From: Boswellia sacra
Lineage: Eukaryota; Streptophyta; Magnoliopsida; Sapindales; Burseraceae
Length of the DNA stretch: 64,000 nucleotides
Direction: 5' to 3'
Assembly (NCBI GenBank): GCA_013180625.2
Contig: SNVD02006059.1
Span: 1-64,000 of the forward strand
The notes below the pieces were generated by a model. The model was not told the DNA's origin and searched no databases. It saw only the letters and a list, made by a program, of their open reading frames with translations. The stretch's first letter is position 1; each line of letters opens with the position of its first letter. A program made the translations under genes and the position numbers. Shown here in pieces: positions 50,001 to 60,939 of the stretch.

Positions 50001-50061
50001 TCTTCATCTTGTTCTCAGCAATTGCCTTGGCCCTGATAGCCTCTTCTTTATTGCACTCCAT
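47050..50061 (-). CDS. DnaJ-domain protein with zinc ribbon and two DUF3444 domains (copy B, 1003 aa)
   Basis: Tandem paralogue of 39616-42588, with the same single coding exon, start (MECNKEEAIRAKAIAENKM) and domain order. The J-domain is at about 66-130 with HPD at 95-97. The zinc ribbon has KCPFCTTSYQ and CQSCKK. The linker contains KRGRKQVVE and SKMDNQSGS. Two DUF3444 domains begin YPDPDFNDFDKDRK and IPDPEFCNFDAQKS. The frame is fully open, so it is probably functional. Most changes fall in the linker; J and DUF3444 domains stay close to copy A. The linker has an extra segment near NKAKKKGSACFEESLPNGNK. A 5' UTR intron (50220-51013) matches copy A in position but is about 275 bp shorter. 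Roles are as for copy A; any division of labour is unknown. Confidence 0.93.
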   Translation of the reverse strand: MECNKEEAIRAKAIAENKMKNNDFAGARRIALKARKLYSDLANISQMITVCDVHCSSDKKFIGNEMDWYAILQIEQTADEATIKKQYKKFALQLHPDKNKFPGAETAFKLIGEAQRVLLDQGKRSMHDLKRASMSRPATPYYPPQKSACYSNVGTQDNLRSNFTGFNFQQQKPQRPVQSGTFNGSQTFWTKCPFCTTSYQYFRTVMNNSILCQSCKKIFVAYEQVDQGVQMATNLNQPAFRAQKDVPNHGGTCKVEQVFKGNCAANSSKTSLSHRTGSTSHEFSREKVNDKRGRKQVVEPTTSCDTESTSDSEVDVAMDENGDFQGGLNFECYRDRYPRRSSRQKQQISYRENLSDDEESLPKRAKGSGSSCATEEESGEALKEEASKMDNQSGSATAVKEEQNKAKKKGSACFEESLPNGNKETANVSANEKAEEDDCKKSPRVPTNDVKKSFEIIDDSPSDSSSEGAEDPEVYAYPDPDFNDFDKDRKEECLKAGQIWAIYDSVDGMPRFYARIRKVFSSGFKLRITWLEPDPDDGNEIEWVNMGLPASCGKFKHGNSENIENRLMFSHLVSWEKGSNRDTLMVFPKKGEVWGLFKNWVWKWKSETDANRKYEYEFVEVLSDYVEGVGTHVAYLAKVKGFACVFCRRNKEGMGSLQIPPGELFRFSHMVPSVTLTGEEREGVLKGYFELDPASLPLNLEEIIVPEVLKAEDGGICSSFSSGSSDQKKPLMESGGCPLYMHQAGVSETLVKPDDNRLVNDVEDCSAPPASDIEAIEIPDPEFCNFDAQKSTDKLQVGQIWSLYSDEDGLPKYYGEIVKIEFEPSFKLLLRWLENCSLPKNIIPWHDDGMPISCGRFKASKSKLEEYSCTSSFSHQVRAETAGRKNEYAIFPRKGEFWALYRNWSAKMKCSDLENCEYEMVEILNETDSGIRVLYLERLDGFKSVFRPQFKGASAVIKDLPLTELLRFSHQIPVFQLTEERGGSLRGYWELDPAALPVYYFLS

Positions 50062-51120
50062 TACAAGTGCAGAATCCGAAAATCAAAATCAATTACTTTA
50101 ATTAGGAGAACAAGAGCCAAATGTTGCTCCAAAACATCAAGATTTAGATAGCTTGTACAAACCCTTAGGAAATCTCCACACATTACACGGAGTATCCAAC
50201 CCTCAGATCAATGCAGGTCCTGCAGATTGTGCATCAGATTGATTTGATCAACATCCTCCCAACAACCAAGAAGGAAAAAGAGTATGGCAGTATAATAAAC
50301 AATTTCAATAAGCTAGCAAACATTAAAGAATACAAATATAACACACGCATCACATTGCCTCACTTTACAATAAAGACAAAAATATAGAACTATAAAGTGC
50401 CAGAGGTTTTCAATTGAAATATTACACATTACATAACATGCATGTGAGTCTGCATCTGTCAATGCTGATGTTACCAGAAAAAAAAAATAACAATAAACCT
50501 TATTACTATGAACCTCAAACAAAAATCGGTACTTCAATTCCGATGTCATAAATCATGATTAGAAAATGCTTAAAATTTAAAACAGCTTGACATACTACCA
50601 AGAACACAATCAAAAACATAACCATACTAAAGTCACCAATTCCAGCACCTTACAACAAAGCAAACACAAAATCAAAACACTTAAGATAGCATATGAAAAC
50701 CATTGAATCAAACACAAAAATTGAAACCCAAGACCCAATTATACTCCCGTATCATGCAAAACCCACCACATAAATGCACTTCTAAAAATTTAAAAAAAAA
50801 AAAAAACACACACACACACACACACAAAACACAAAGCTTCATACTTTCTCCCAAAAAAAAGTTAAAATCGACCAAAATTAATAAAACTAACCATCCATGG
50901 ATCACAATTTTCAACCCTAAGAATAGAAAACCGAATAGAAACCCAACCCAAATTTTTTTTTTTTTCAATATTTTCAAGAAGCAACAGTACAGCAGAGACA
51001 GGAGAGAGCTTACTTGTCTTGAAATGTGTTAGAGATAAAAAAAGGCCCAAATTAGGTAGAGTGATAGAGCGCGGGAGAGAGGGCGGGAGGGAAGGAATGC
51101 GAAGAAATGTGAAATTTTTG
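50062..51120 (-). promoter_or_regulatory. DnaJ-B 5' UTR, its intron and promoter side
   Basis: Donor ACAA|GTAAGC at 51013 and acceptor CTGCAG|GACC (exon from 50219) parallel copy A. An (AC)n tract lies at 50806-50826. Confidence 0.5.
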
Positions 51121-51310
51121 GAGTTTAAAAAATTTGGGAAGAGAAAGCGGCTTCGGAGTTTGACTATAATATCTGTCGTGCCACTGCTTTTGTCTTGTGC
51201 TGGGCCACTTTGTAATTCATAAAAACTGAGGGGCTTGGGTAATTATGCTGTTTGGTTTTGGTATATTTCTTCTAGTCCCTGTATTTTATTGGAATTGCGG
51301 AAATAAGGAT

Positions 51311-52778
51311 TTGGTAAAAATTAGTGGGGATTGGATTAGTTCAGAGATATATACTGAGATTTGATTGTTTTGATAATGTTGTGAGTTAGGCATGATTGGA
51401 AGTAGCAGATATGTTAAAGAGTGCAAGTATAACTTGCCCAAAAGGCTTTTTTTTTTTTCTTGAATATTACTCATATTCTACAAGACTTTAGTATATTTTA
51501 TTAATTATAATGTAAAATTTTAGAGATTTCTAGTATCCAATTAATAATGATATGTAATTTACGATATTGACAATGTGGAGTTTCAAATCATTGAAGAACA
51601 ATTATTATTAGAATAACCAGTAATGAACTTAAATACTGTAACAACGACATAGCAGCTTTGAAGTGACTTTAAATTTGAGTTAGTTTTTGAAGGAAAATTG
51701 GACTTTTTATAAGAAATGTATTCTGATTCAAACTTGAATTAGGGTTTCCCGAGTAAAATAAGATGGGGTAGAGTTATTCAGACAAAAATTGGACTTTTCA
51801 GATTTTTCTAGAGTTTGGAGGTAGTTTTGTGCTTGCATGTTCCTAATACAAAGTTGTTCTTTTAATGAGTGTTTTGTCGTTTGTAGTAACTTTTTTTCCC
51901 CTGATTTGGAAGGGCAAGGATGGCCACTCAAAACAAAGTCAAGCGTGTATTGTTTCTGTTTTGGTAGTGAGAATTGATTTTTGCTATCGCTGTCGTATCT
52001 TTTAGACCAAAAACATATATGAGACTTTGCGGCTACCATGCGCTGGATTGGCGTGCATGGTGGTTTGTGTTGTGGGCACACAAAATCATGCTATGTTGCC
52101 TTCATCAAAGATGGTTAAGTTCATGACCGTCCCATTCTTGTTCCAGAATTGAAAAGATTTGCCCACAGCAAAATCAAGTATGTTAACCACGGTTACTGAG
52201 AGGAACCAGCATCTTATGACTTGGTTTTGACCCTTTTCGGATGTATGGAAGAGCCAAAACATACAAAAGAAAGCTCACATTCTACAACGAATGATAGAAA
52301 GTATATTGTTTTCTAGCGTCTAGGCTAATAAAAATTAAGAAAATTAACGATATCATGCAATGCGATGCGAACTTTCTGCTTTAGATTCAAGGGGACCATT
52401 GTGTAAAACATTATTTTACTCTCTTTTTTTTTTGTGGTTTTGATGCTATTCTTAACTTAGCAGTCTTTAACAATTAACTGCCTTCGGCAAGAAGTCAAAT
52501 GTTAATCCCAGAAGCTAAGTTAGGAGAAATACAATAGAACTTTCATGTGCATGTTCCATAAGTTTTCATTCATGACTTTTCTGGCAAGCAAAAATGTCTA
52601 GTGCAAAGCGATAAAGAGTAGTGGTTTCCTATGAACAATTGTAACTGTACAAGTGCTCAGCAACTGGCTACCAATTTTAAACTGTTTACCAGCAAGCTGT
52701 CCACAGCTTATGTCTCATGCAACTTGTTTTGTGCCATATACTGTTAGCAAACAGAAAAAAACAAAAAATTGATTTCCT
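51311..52778. other. Intergenic spacer before the PPR gene
   Basis: No gene that I can support. Weak open stretches (51728-52081) lack family features. The right end should contain the PPR 3' UTR. Confidence 0.6.
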
Positions 52779-54650
52779 TCAATTGTCAAAACCAGTAATG
52801 CACGGATTTCTCATTTCACATTTCAGATAGTGTAACATCTTACATATATCTTCCATGTATGGGTGAGAATTTTTCCCAGCAACAAAAGCTGTCACCTCAT
52901 TTCTCACTTCAATCCAACTACAACCAGGCATTTTCTTAACCCCTTGATCTGCCATAGCCTTCCTTATCATCTCTGCTTCCATCCACTTACCACTTGCACA
53001 ATACAAATTTGACAACAAGACAAAGCTCATCTCCTTCTTAGGCTCTGAGGTCTTCAAATCTTCTCCTAAGTATGTGCCCAATTCTACATCTCCATGCAGA
53101 AAACATGCTCCAAGCAGAGCCTCAAATGAATTAGTCCTAGCACAAACTGCTTCAGGATGATTATTTACCAACTCCTCTGCTTCCACCAAGTATCCACCTC
53201 GGCTAAACATATCCACCATGCAAGCCACATGATACTTTTCATAAGAAAGGCCATAAACTGAACTCATGGACTCAAAAAACTCACGACCTTTCTCTATAAG
53301 TCCAGAATGGCTACAAGTTATCAACAAGCCTATGAAAGTGACTTTATCTGGTTTTGTCCCGGATGCTACCATATAATCATACAGCTGTAAAGCTTTGCTA
53401 GCCAATCCATGCATCCCAAATCCAAACAGCATAGCATTCCAGGAAATCAAATCCTTGGCTAAAATTTCATTAAATGCACGGCTTGACCCTTCAATATCCC
53501 CACACTTAGCATACATGTTAACCAAGCCATTGCCAACATAGAGATAACTATGGAAACCATACTGAATAACACAACCATGAACCATTCTGCCATGGCCTAG
53601 TACAGACAAACCCGAGCATGCATGAAGGGCAGCTCCAAATGTGAAATCATCTGGACATAAACAATTTCTCATCATCTCAACAAAGAAACTAAGAGCTCGT
53701 TCTCCATTTGCATTTCTTGCATACCCTGCAATCATAGACGTCCATGAAACAACATTCCTCTTGGGTGATTGCTGAAACAAGTTAAAGGCTTCATCTATAT
53801 CACCTATTTTCATGCAAGCATCAATGATGGCATTCCAAGACACTTGGCTTAGCATTCCCAGGGATTCAAACTCCTTCATGGCAACAGTCGGGCAGCCTAG
53901 TTTTGCATAAAAGCTAAGGATTGAATTCTTCACCTCAACAGCAGAGCTCCAACCGGTTTTAATAACAAAAGCATGCAGCATGTATCCATACATGAATTCT
54001 GATGATTCAGCACAGGCATTTATGAGAGCACTCAAAGTCCACTGATCAGGCAAACACAAACTATCTCGCATTTCTCTGAACAAGCTCAAACACAATTCAA
54101 TTTGCCCATATTTAGAATGTCCAACAATCATTATATTCCACGCAATAGTCACCCTCTCTGGAATTCTATTAAAAACTTCATTTGCCAAATTAAACTGACC
54201 AAAATTTGTATATGCAAATAGCAGCGAACACCATGTAACTTCATTCGTTTCATTCATCTCATTGAACACTTTACTTGCACTAAAAGGTTCTAAACACTTT
54301 CCATACATGTCAATAAGCGAGTTATTAACTGGCAGTGAAGACTGATAGCCAAAAGCAAGAACTAAAGCATGAATTTTTGCCCCATTTTGAAGGTTGTTTT
54401 CTCCTGCACAGGCGCTTAAAGTTGCAGTGAACGAGAAGTGGTCGGGTTGGGTATTGGAGACTCTCATGTGCTGAAAGAGAGTCTGCGCTTCTCTGTAAAG
54501 TCCCAGTTGAGAATAGCTTGTGAGCATCGCGTTCCAAGTGACTGTGTCTCTCTGAGAAAATGTATCGAACAGTTTGCGCGCGCACGTAATCCGACCGCGT
54601 TTGGCTAGCGACACAATCTTAGACGTAATATAGTACAAATTTGAGTGCAT
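52779..54650 (-). CDS. Pentatricopeptide repeat protein, PLS/E-type, At2g36980-like (623 aa)
   Basis: A single exon starts MHSNLYYITSKIVSLAKRGR and ends EMRNPCITGFDN. Consecutive 31-36-residue PPR units run from near residue 15 to about 530, with landmarks DTVTWNAMLTSYSQLGLYRE, LPVNNSLIDMYGKC, VSWTSMIAGYARN, LYVGNGLVNMYAKCGDI and DKVTFIGLLITCSHSGLIEK. The end has the E motif (FVLLSNLYCASGKW, KKMPGCSWIEV) and E+-like KNSHP, but no DYW triplet. The repeat pattern and C-terminus match the Arabidopsis At2g36980 protein as I remember it. PLS-class proteins bind organellar RNA, usually as C-to-U editing specificity factors in mitochondria or plastids. The lack of DYW means a deaminase would act in trans. 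No introns; targeting is not obvious from the N-terminus. Confidence 0.92.
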   Translation of the reverse strand: MHSNLYYITSKIVSLAKRGRITCARKLFDTFSQRDTVTWNAMLTSYSQLGLYREAQTLFQHMRVSNTQPDHFSFTATLSACAGENNLQNGAKIHALVLAFGYQSSLPVNNSLIDMYGKCLEPFSASKVFNEMNETNEVTWCSLLFAYTNFGQFNLANEVFNRIPERVTIAWNIMIVGHSKYGQIELCLSLFREMRDSLCLPDQWTLSALINACAESSEFMYGYMLHAFVIKTGWSSAVEVKNSILSFYAKLGCPTVAMKEFESLGMLSQVSWNAIIDACMKIGDIDEAFNLFQQSPKRNVVSWTSMIAGYARNANGERALSFFVEMMRNCLCPDDFTFGAALHACSGLSVLGHGRMVHGCVIQYGFHSYLYVGNGLVNMYAKCGDIEGSSRAFNEILAKDLISWNAMLFGFGMHGLASKALQLYDYMVASGTKPDKVTFIGLLITCSHSGLIEKGREFFESMSSVYGLSYEKYHVACMVDMFSRGGYLVEAEELVNNHPEAVCARTNSFEALLGACFLHGDVELGTYLGEDLKTSEPKKEMSFVLLSNLYCASGKWMEAEMIRKAMADQGVKKMPGCSWIEVRNEVTAFVAGKNSHPYMEDICKMLHYLKCEMRNPCITGFDN

Positions 54651-54970
54651 GTCATTTCAATCTGGGGTTTCCCTTATCTGGGGTTTCAGAGGGTTTGTTA
54701 ATTACGGGTGGAGAGACATGGTGGTTTCCATGACTGAATATTGATCACTATAAATGGGTCCGCAACTTAAAAGTTTGTTCACTTCATTGGCAGGCACTGA
54801 TTTAGTTTTATGGTTTCAGAGAAAATAAATGATAAAAAATGTGTCTGTTTGCTTTTAATTAAAATACATAAAAATGAAAAATAGAGAGAACAAGAAAAAC
54901 GATTTTCTATTGTTTCTCGCAAAATCAAAATCTTTATTATTGAACTTGTACTCTGTTTACATTTAATTAT

Positions 54971-56367
54971 GGGATACTATCAAAATCACCCCCGTGATTT
55001 GTCTTCATACCAGTGTGATCGTCAACGTTTGCATTTGCATTTTTGTATTATTCAGATCCATCAAACAGATTTCTTAAAACCCTTAATATATACTTATCTT
55101 TTAACCAAAAAAAATTGAATTTGAAAATTTCTAAGAAGGCTACAAGAGGCATCATTCTTGCATCTCCTTCGCCTACTGTCATCACTCCCTTATCCCTAAT
55201 TGTATCACCACCAGTTCCATCCCTTTACTGCATCAACATCATAGGAGAATTGCCACCGCTGTCACCGCCACAGCATCAGTTCCATCCTTTTGCTTCATCC
55301 TCCATTTAAGTTAACATATTATCCAGTGAAGAAATCAATATAGCAAATCAATCAAATTAACTAATTGACAATTCAGTGAAGAAAAACCCATTTGCATAAA
55401 CCCATAAATGAAGCAAACTACCTAAAAAGAAGAAAAAAAAATTATCTAGTTTCACAAAACCCTAGAATTCACCAAATTTTCTTAGCTATAACTATCATTT
55501 TTCCTGGGAACTTAGGCGGTGACAATCCATGGACAATGATGACCTGTCGTGTCAGTCCTCATTGTTGTCTCCCTATCCACGACCGCTGTCTCTATCCTTT
55601 TATAAGACATCAAATTTCAAAACACCAAAACACGCCTTGCAACCCTCGAATTTCCACTCTTCCTGTCCCAAAGTTGTCTACTTCATCTTTCCGCTACCAT
55701 GGGCCACCCTCGGTGTTGTCCAAGTCGAGGACCAAGACCGCCATGGCTGGAAACTCAAATCTCTTGAGGAAGAAAGAGAGAGGGAAGGGGAGGTGATGAC
55801 AGTGAGAGGGGAAGAGAGAGGGAAGGGAGGTGATGACAATGAGAGTGGAGGAAAGAGGGAGGGGAGGTGATGATGATTAGAGGGGATAAGAGAGGCGACT
55901 GTGGAGTGAGAAGCAAGGGGGGATTTAGATGTTCATGGAAAGAACGAAGGGAGAGAGGTTTATATATATACATAAGATGAGGATATTTTAATATAAATTT
56001 TTTATAAAATTAATTGGTATAATTTTTCAGTAATTGATCTTATAAAATCTATCAGTTAATATTAAAAATTAGTAAGATATATTTAATATTATTAATTTAT
56101 CAATCATTTTAATTGTTACATTTTATAGATCAATGATTAAAAAATTATGTCTAATCTTATATCAAAAATCTTACATTAAAATATCTCTTATATATATAAG
56201 GATAAAATAATATTTTCAATCTTAATTTATTAGTTCAAAAGCTAATAGCTCTTAGACCTAGATAATATAAAAATACAAATGTTAATGATTAGGTTGATAT
56301 ATTTTTTAAATACGTTTTTTTAAGTGATATTTAGGGAAACTATAGGGATATTTTTTGATGATATCCC
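54971..56367. mobile_element. MULE-like non-autonomous element 1 (imperfect TIRs of about 120 bp)
   Basis: The left end GGGATACTATCAAAATCACC and the complement of the right end GGGATATCATCAAAAAATAT continue to match through ACRTTTGYATTT..TTRTATTAT. The interior is G+C-richer, with a 36-37-bp purine-rich array (55782-55892), and encodes only low-complexity ORFs. No transposase and no clear target duplication were seen. Confidence 0.55.
55782..55892 (+). repeat. 36-37-bp tandem repeat, 3 units
   Basis: Each unit reads GGGAAGGGGAGGTGATGA then GAGAGGGGA-like sequence. The array lies inside MULE-like element 1. Confidence 0.8.
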
Positions 56368-56589
56368 GTTATATTATTATTATTATTATTATTATATTTA
56401 TAAAATATATATACAAAATTAATATTATATTTAATAAATTAATTAATTAATTAATTATTAATATAATAAATTCTGATAATTTAAATCGTATTAAATTAAT
56501 AATAGCATGTCAGTTTTGTATTAGCACTTTGTAAGTAAAACGTTATCCTTATTATTATTATTATTCTTAGAGATGATTACATTTCGCCC

Positions 56590-57890
56590 CCGCGTTCGCA
56601 CTGATGCAATACAGGACCTGCTGTTTCGAAAACAGTGGAGCTAACAGTTTAAGTTTAAGGGTAAACTAGTAATCTTACTTACATTAATAATGACACGTTA
56701 GCATATAAACCTAGTTAAACTAATTACACAAAAAAAGTTGATTAGAAGTCAAATTAAACATTTACATTAATAGTTAAAACATAAAAACAAACTAATGTTA
56801 TCATTTGCTTCTCCGCTTCAATTCGCTGCTTTTTTTTCTCTAAAAAATGGATGAAGAAAAGATTTACATTCGAGTTTCTTTCTCTAAGATGGCTTTAAAT
56901 ATAAGTTGTCTGCATTATTCCAAAAGGAAGATTACAAGCAAAATTTATCAATTTAAATTCATCCAACTACGTGCAGCTTGCACATCTAATATACTAAATT
57001 AGTTACAAATTAAGCCTACCTGATTCATGTCAATCAGGTATATATGAAAGATGGCAAGATCGGCCAGTATACACATGGCTGCAAAGGTAAAGGACAACAA
57101 TACAAGCGATTTAGGGCAGGTCTTCAGCATCCTAACTTACATCATCTTCAGCAAGACCAATAGTATTTTGGTCTCAGTTCTACCGCATTGACAATTCCTC
57201 TCAGCATCATCTTCACAGCTTTCACCACGACCCAGACCCAGTACTCTCCTTTCCACTAACTCACTAAACGCACTAGAAATTAGACACACCACTATTAAAA
57301 AAAAAAAAAACCACAAAAAACCATCACAAACTTAGGTGATGAACAGCTAATGAGAACCCTTGAGTTTTGATGTGCAGCTGCTGATGAGACTTCTGAGAGG
57401 GTTGGTGACCACGGCCTCGCAGCGGCGAAGGGTGGTTAATGGTGGAACCGATGCAATTTTTGTGGGGTCTCGAATAGGCTTTTGGAGTTGGTAATGAATG
57501 GAAAATTGTAAGGGAGGTCCTAATCTATGGAATGGTGGTAAGGGTGAGATGCCACTCGCCAGTGACCGGAGTTGAAGGAGAAGCAGTAGAAATGGTAGTG
57601 GTTCAAGGCAAGAGAGAGATGGAAGGAGAAAAAAACGTCACAGAGAGAGAGAGAGAGAGGATTTTTTATTTTATATATTTAATTAATATAATAAATATAT
57701 AATAAATAGTTTAATAAATAAGAATTTATAAGTGAGAGGGTATTAAAGTCATTACACTCAAATTTTTGTACAAGATTACACTTATATCCCTAACTCTGTC
57801 AACTTCTCCGTTAAGCAACAAACCTTAGGAGGCAAAAAAGCTTTTTTCAAAACAACAGGTCCTGAATAAGAATAAGTGCAAACCTCAAGG
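56590..57890. mobile_element. MULE-like non-autonomous element 2 (imperfect TIRs of about 100 bp)
   Basis: The left end holds TTCGCACT then ACAGGACCTGCTGTTTCG, GGAGCTAACAG and AGTAATCTT. The complement of the right end holds TTTGCACT, TTCAGGACCTGTTGTTTTG, GGAGAAGTTGACAG and TGTAATCTT in the same order. The interior has no recognisable gene; a (GA)n tract lies at 57643-57659. Outer boundaries are approximate. Confidence 0.5.
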
Positions 57891-58010
57891 AAGCGGGCAG
57901 AAGGAAATAAAATTATGCCTTATTTATTATTATCATCGTCGTCATCATTGCCATCATCATCAAATAAATAAACCTATTCGTATATAGGTTTTACAATTTC
58001 AACAAAAAAC

Positions 58011-59798
58011 GAGTTAATCGCACAGTCACTCCCTTCATTTCGGCTTAATTTTATCCATATTTATTGTCTATCACTTTTCATCATTGCCTATCCCTGACTT
58101 TTTCTAAATTCATCATGGATACCCCTTCTGTCACATTTTCTGTTAAGTACTTCTAATTATGTTGAATATTAAAGTGTAGAATAGTCATTTAATAATATAC
58201 AGTAATAGTCATATAATAGTCTCTCTTCTTCACGCCTAAGGCACTCTGTCCTTTCCTTCTATCTGTCCTCTCCCTCTCCACTGCCGACGGCACCCTCTAT
58301 GCCACATCATCTCCTTCTCTTCTTCCTCTATTTTGTTCAACTTTTGTGGCCTCTTGTCGCTGCCACACTCTTGCTCATAGGCGGCGATGTAGAGGAAGGG
58401 ACAGACGCGCTTACTGCAGCAAGGAATATTATGTAGCTTTGTGGATTTTCCTAGGTTCAAATAGAGAAACAATGGCATCGAGGGCTTGGTTAATGGTTCT
58501 GAAGAAGCAAAGACTTGAAATAGAAAATGGGTTTTGGGTTCTTTTTTTCCTGAAGAGCTTTCTTGGTGAGAAGAGTAGAAACTGAATAAATCTACTTCTC
58601 TTTCGACCGTTTAAGGAACCCCATCTGCCTTTGGCTCCACCTCCAGGGCAATCTCTCCTCCACGGTTCCACCCACTGTCGCAGCGTCGCATGCTTGACTT
58701 CTAGCCACCTCGGGCTCCACTGCAGCACTTTCTAGCGCTCTTTCATGGGTCCAACATCTCTCGTGCTCAGTCACGATGGTCTGCACTCTCTATTCTTCTC
58801 TGTCCAGGTCCCCTCTACTGGTCCTCCTCTATTTCGCCCTCAACCGCTTGCATTTCTCGAAATTGATTGTTACGGACCCTCACCCTCACCTCGCCTCTCA
58901 ATTTCTCTCCTCTCATCTCGCTCTTCTCTTCGATTTTTACCATCACAAATGAGCCCAGATTGGTAGTGGCACCATTTTGTTGTGTTGATGGTGATTGGTA
59001 GAAGCTCATGGTGGGTATGGGTGTTACAACAACTTTGGCTTGAAGGGGTTCTCGGTGGTGGTGGTGCATTGGATTCTCTCTCTCTGTTTTTTTTTTGGCT
59101 GGCTTATTATTTGGTTGATGGTTGAATGGTTTATTTCCCTGGTGGCGGATGTGGCTTGAATTGGTTTCTTTGTTTACTGGTTGAATATTGTGGCAGGTGG
59201 AAGATGTGTGTGGTGGTGGAGGATCAAACAATGGAGAGGGAGATGGAGTTCTTGGGGTTGAACATATGTGATGGGAAGCAGCAGAGAAGTTTGCAATCTT
59301 CTCCCGCAATTGTTGAGTTCATTGTTTCATGAGAGAGGGACTGGTTTTAGACTGTGTTGTTGTGGTTATTTGTTGGATCTTTGGATTGATTTGCTGTGTT
59401 GGGGTGCTGATTATTGTTGTCTTGTCAAATCTTTGGACTGTTTTGCTCTGCTGGGTTATTGGCTGCTGGTCACCAGTTTTTATCACTTTAAATTTTTTCT
59501 GGTTTATGCTTGTCTGCTAAGGAATGGTTGGTGACAATGTAATTCTGGATTTTTGGTATGGATGATGGAGAAGACGAAGAAAAGAGAAAGTTAGAGGGGG
59601 AGAAATTTTTTCAAAGGGTAATTTAGTAATTGTAATGATTTTAAATGGAAAAGTGATGTCATTTAACGGAAAATGTGACAGAAAAGGTATCCATGATAAA
59701 TTTCAAAAAAATCAGGGGTAAACGGTGATGAAAAGTGACAAACAGTGAATATAGACAAAATTAAGTCAAAACCAAGGGGGTGTCTATGTGATTAACCC
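58011..59798. mobile_element. MULE-like non-autonomous element 3 (TIRs of about 138 bp)
   Basis: The left TIR (58011-58150) and the complement of the right TIR (59660-59798) align over their length: G(A/G)GTTAATC, TTAATTTT(A/G)TC, CACTTTTCATCA, ATCATGGATACC and CTGTCACATTTTC. Flanks ACAAAAAAC and ATGAAAAAC are an imperfect 9-bp target duplication. The 1.5-kb interior is Ser/Pro/Arg-rich when translated, as in captured or low-complexity DNA, with no transposase. Identity of about 80% by eye suggests an old insertion. Confidence 0.65.
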
Positions 59799-60939
59799 AT
59801 GAAAAACTAAAATTGAAATAAAATTAAAAAAAATGATAGAAAAGGACTGATGTTGGTGTTCTTTTGTGTATTTTAAATTTTTATTTTTATTTTTTAAATT
59901 TAGTAAAAGCATGTTATTAATTTTAAAAGTTTTTAAATTTTATAAATAATATATAATTAATATCGATTTAAATATTAGTTTAAATATATTAATAAATTTA
60001 TCTTTTTCCAAAAATAGTTTTTGGAATACACAACAACAAAGCCCAAAAAACGATGGAGAGGTTGACTCTGATTCTTGTGTGCGCATTCCTCTTTGGTCAT
60101 TAATTGGGTAGCCTCAGATTTTAAGACCAAAATTGTATAACAACGTAAGTTGTTAGAGACCGGCAAATAAAAAAAAAAAAAAAAAAAAAACCTCAGCAAG
60201 ATTAGGTAGAGAAATCTTGTGAATTGAATGCACGTACAACCCACGAACCTCGAAGCGCTGAATCTACTAGATTTTTGAGTTCGGTAGACATGATGGCAAC
60301 GCTCTGAACTCCCAACATCACAAAGGCACGGCCCTATCAAAAACGTCTAAAGACTTGTAGATTCCCCAAGGGGATTGATCTTTCCATCGTTTATTACTGT
60401 CACCAGCTGTACTTACAGAATTTTAGATATAACACTCCAAGTCAATTATGAACATGCAAGATTATCTTAAAGCTTTTCACCCAAGCCTATAAAGAGGGTG
60501 GGGGAGAAAAGGGAGATTTTTCACTAAATCTAGAAATCGTTTGCTAAAGCTTTTAGTAACAATTGCGAAGATTGAAACTCTTCTGGAGGTGTTTCCTTTG
60601 TGGCGAGTACACAATATATAATCCGTGATTTCGGATTTTCGAAGGACAACTACAATAATAGAAATAAATAGATGAACAAGAATAGCCGTGACTCCATCCA
60701 ACAAACAAACCAGAGGTCCATTTGGCTGCAAGCCTGTGACACCGTAAGTTGATTGTCATTAATACACATCATATTTTAATCCAAAATAAACACCAAGAAA
60801 GTTGTTGACATCCTCACAAAATATTCATTAAGCAATATGAATTGAAGATTAAAAAGAAAGCCCAAAATGATAGAGATGCTTAGAGTTACCAAGGTAGAAC
60901 AAAAATCAGCACAACAAAGGATTTGCCAAACATACCTCA
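59799..60939. other. AT-rich spacer and DHQ-SDH 3' flank
   Basis: It contains an A-run (60170-60190). The right end should hold the 3' UTR of the shikimate gene. Short ORFs here have no family features. Confidence 0.6.

Larger units (their letters stand above)
45735..51310. repeat. Segmental duplication, unit 2
   Basis: It is colinear with 38318-44070 over BRCT 5' DNA, tRNA, DnaJ, 5' UTR intron and promoter. The first shared words are TACCACCAAAAT / TATCACCAAAAT with CTTGATG.TAAAATGT. The last are CCCTGTATTTTATTGGAATT. Confidence 0.85.

Noticed and set aside
51728..52081. 117-aa minus-strand ORF downstream of the duplication
   Set aside because: No domain, signal or splice context found; composition fits random open sequence.
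55043..55973. Several overlapping ORFs in MULE-like element 1
   Set aside because: Low-complexity Ser/Pro/Arg/Gly reading of a purine-rich array; no family features in any frame.
58236..59534. ORFs of 60-164 aa on both strands in MULE-like element 3
   Set aside because: Overlap on both strands, compositionally biased, enclosed by the TIRs; I could not recognise a captured gene.
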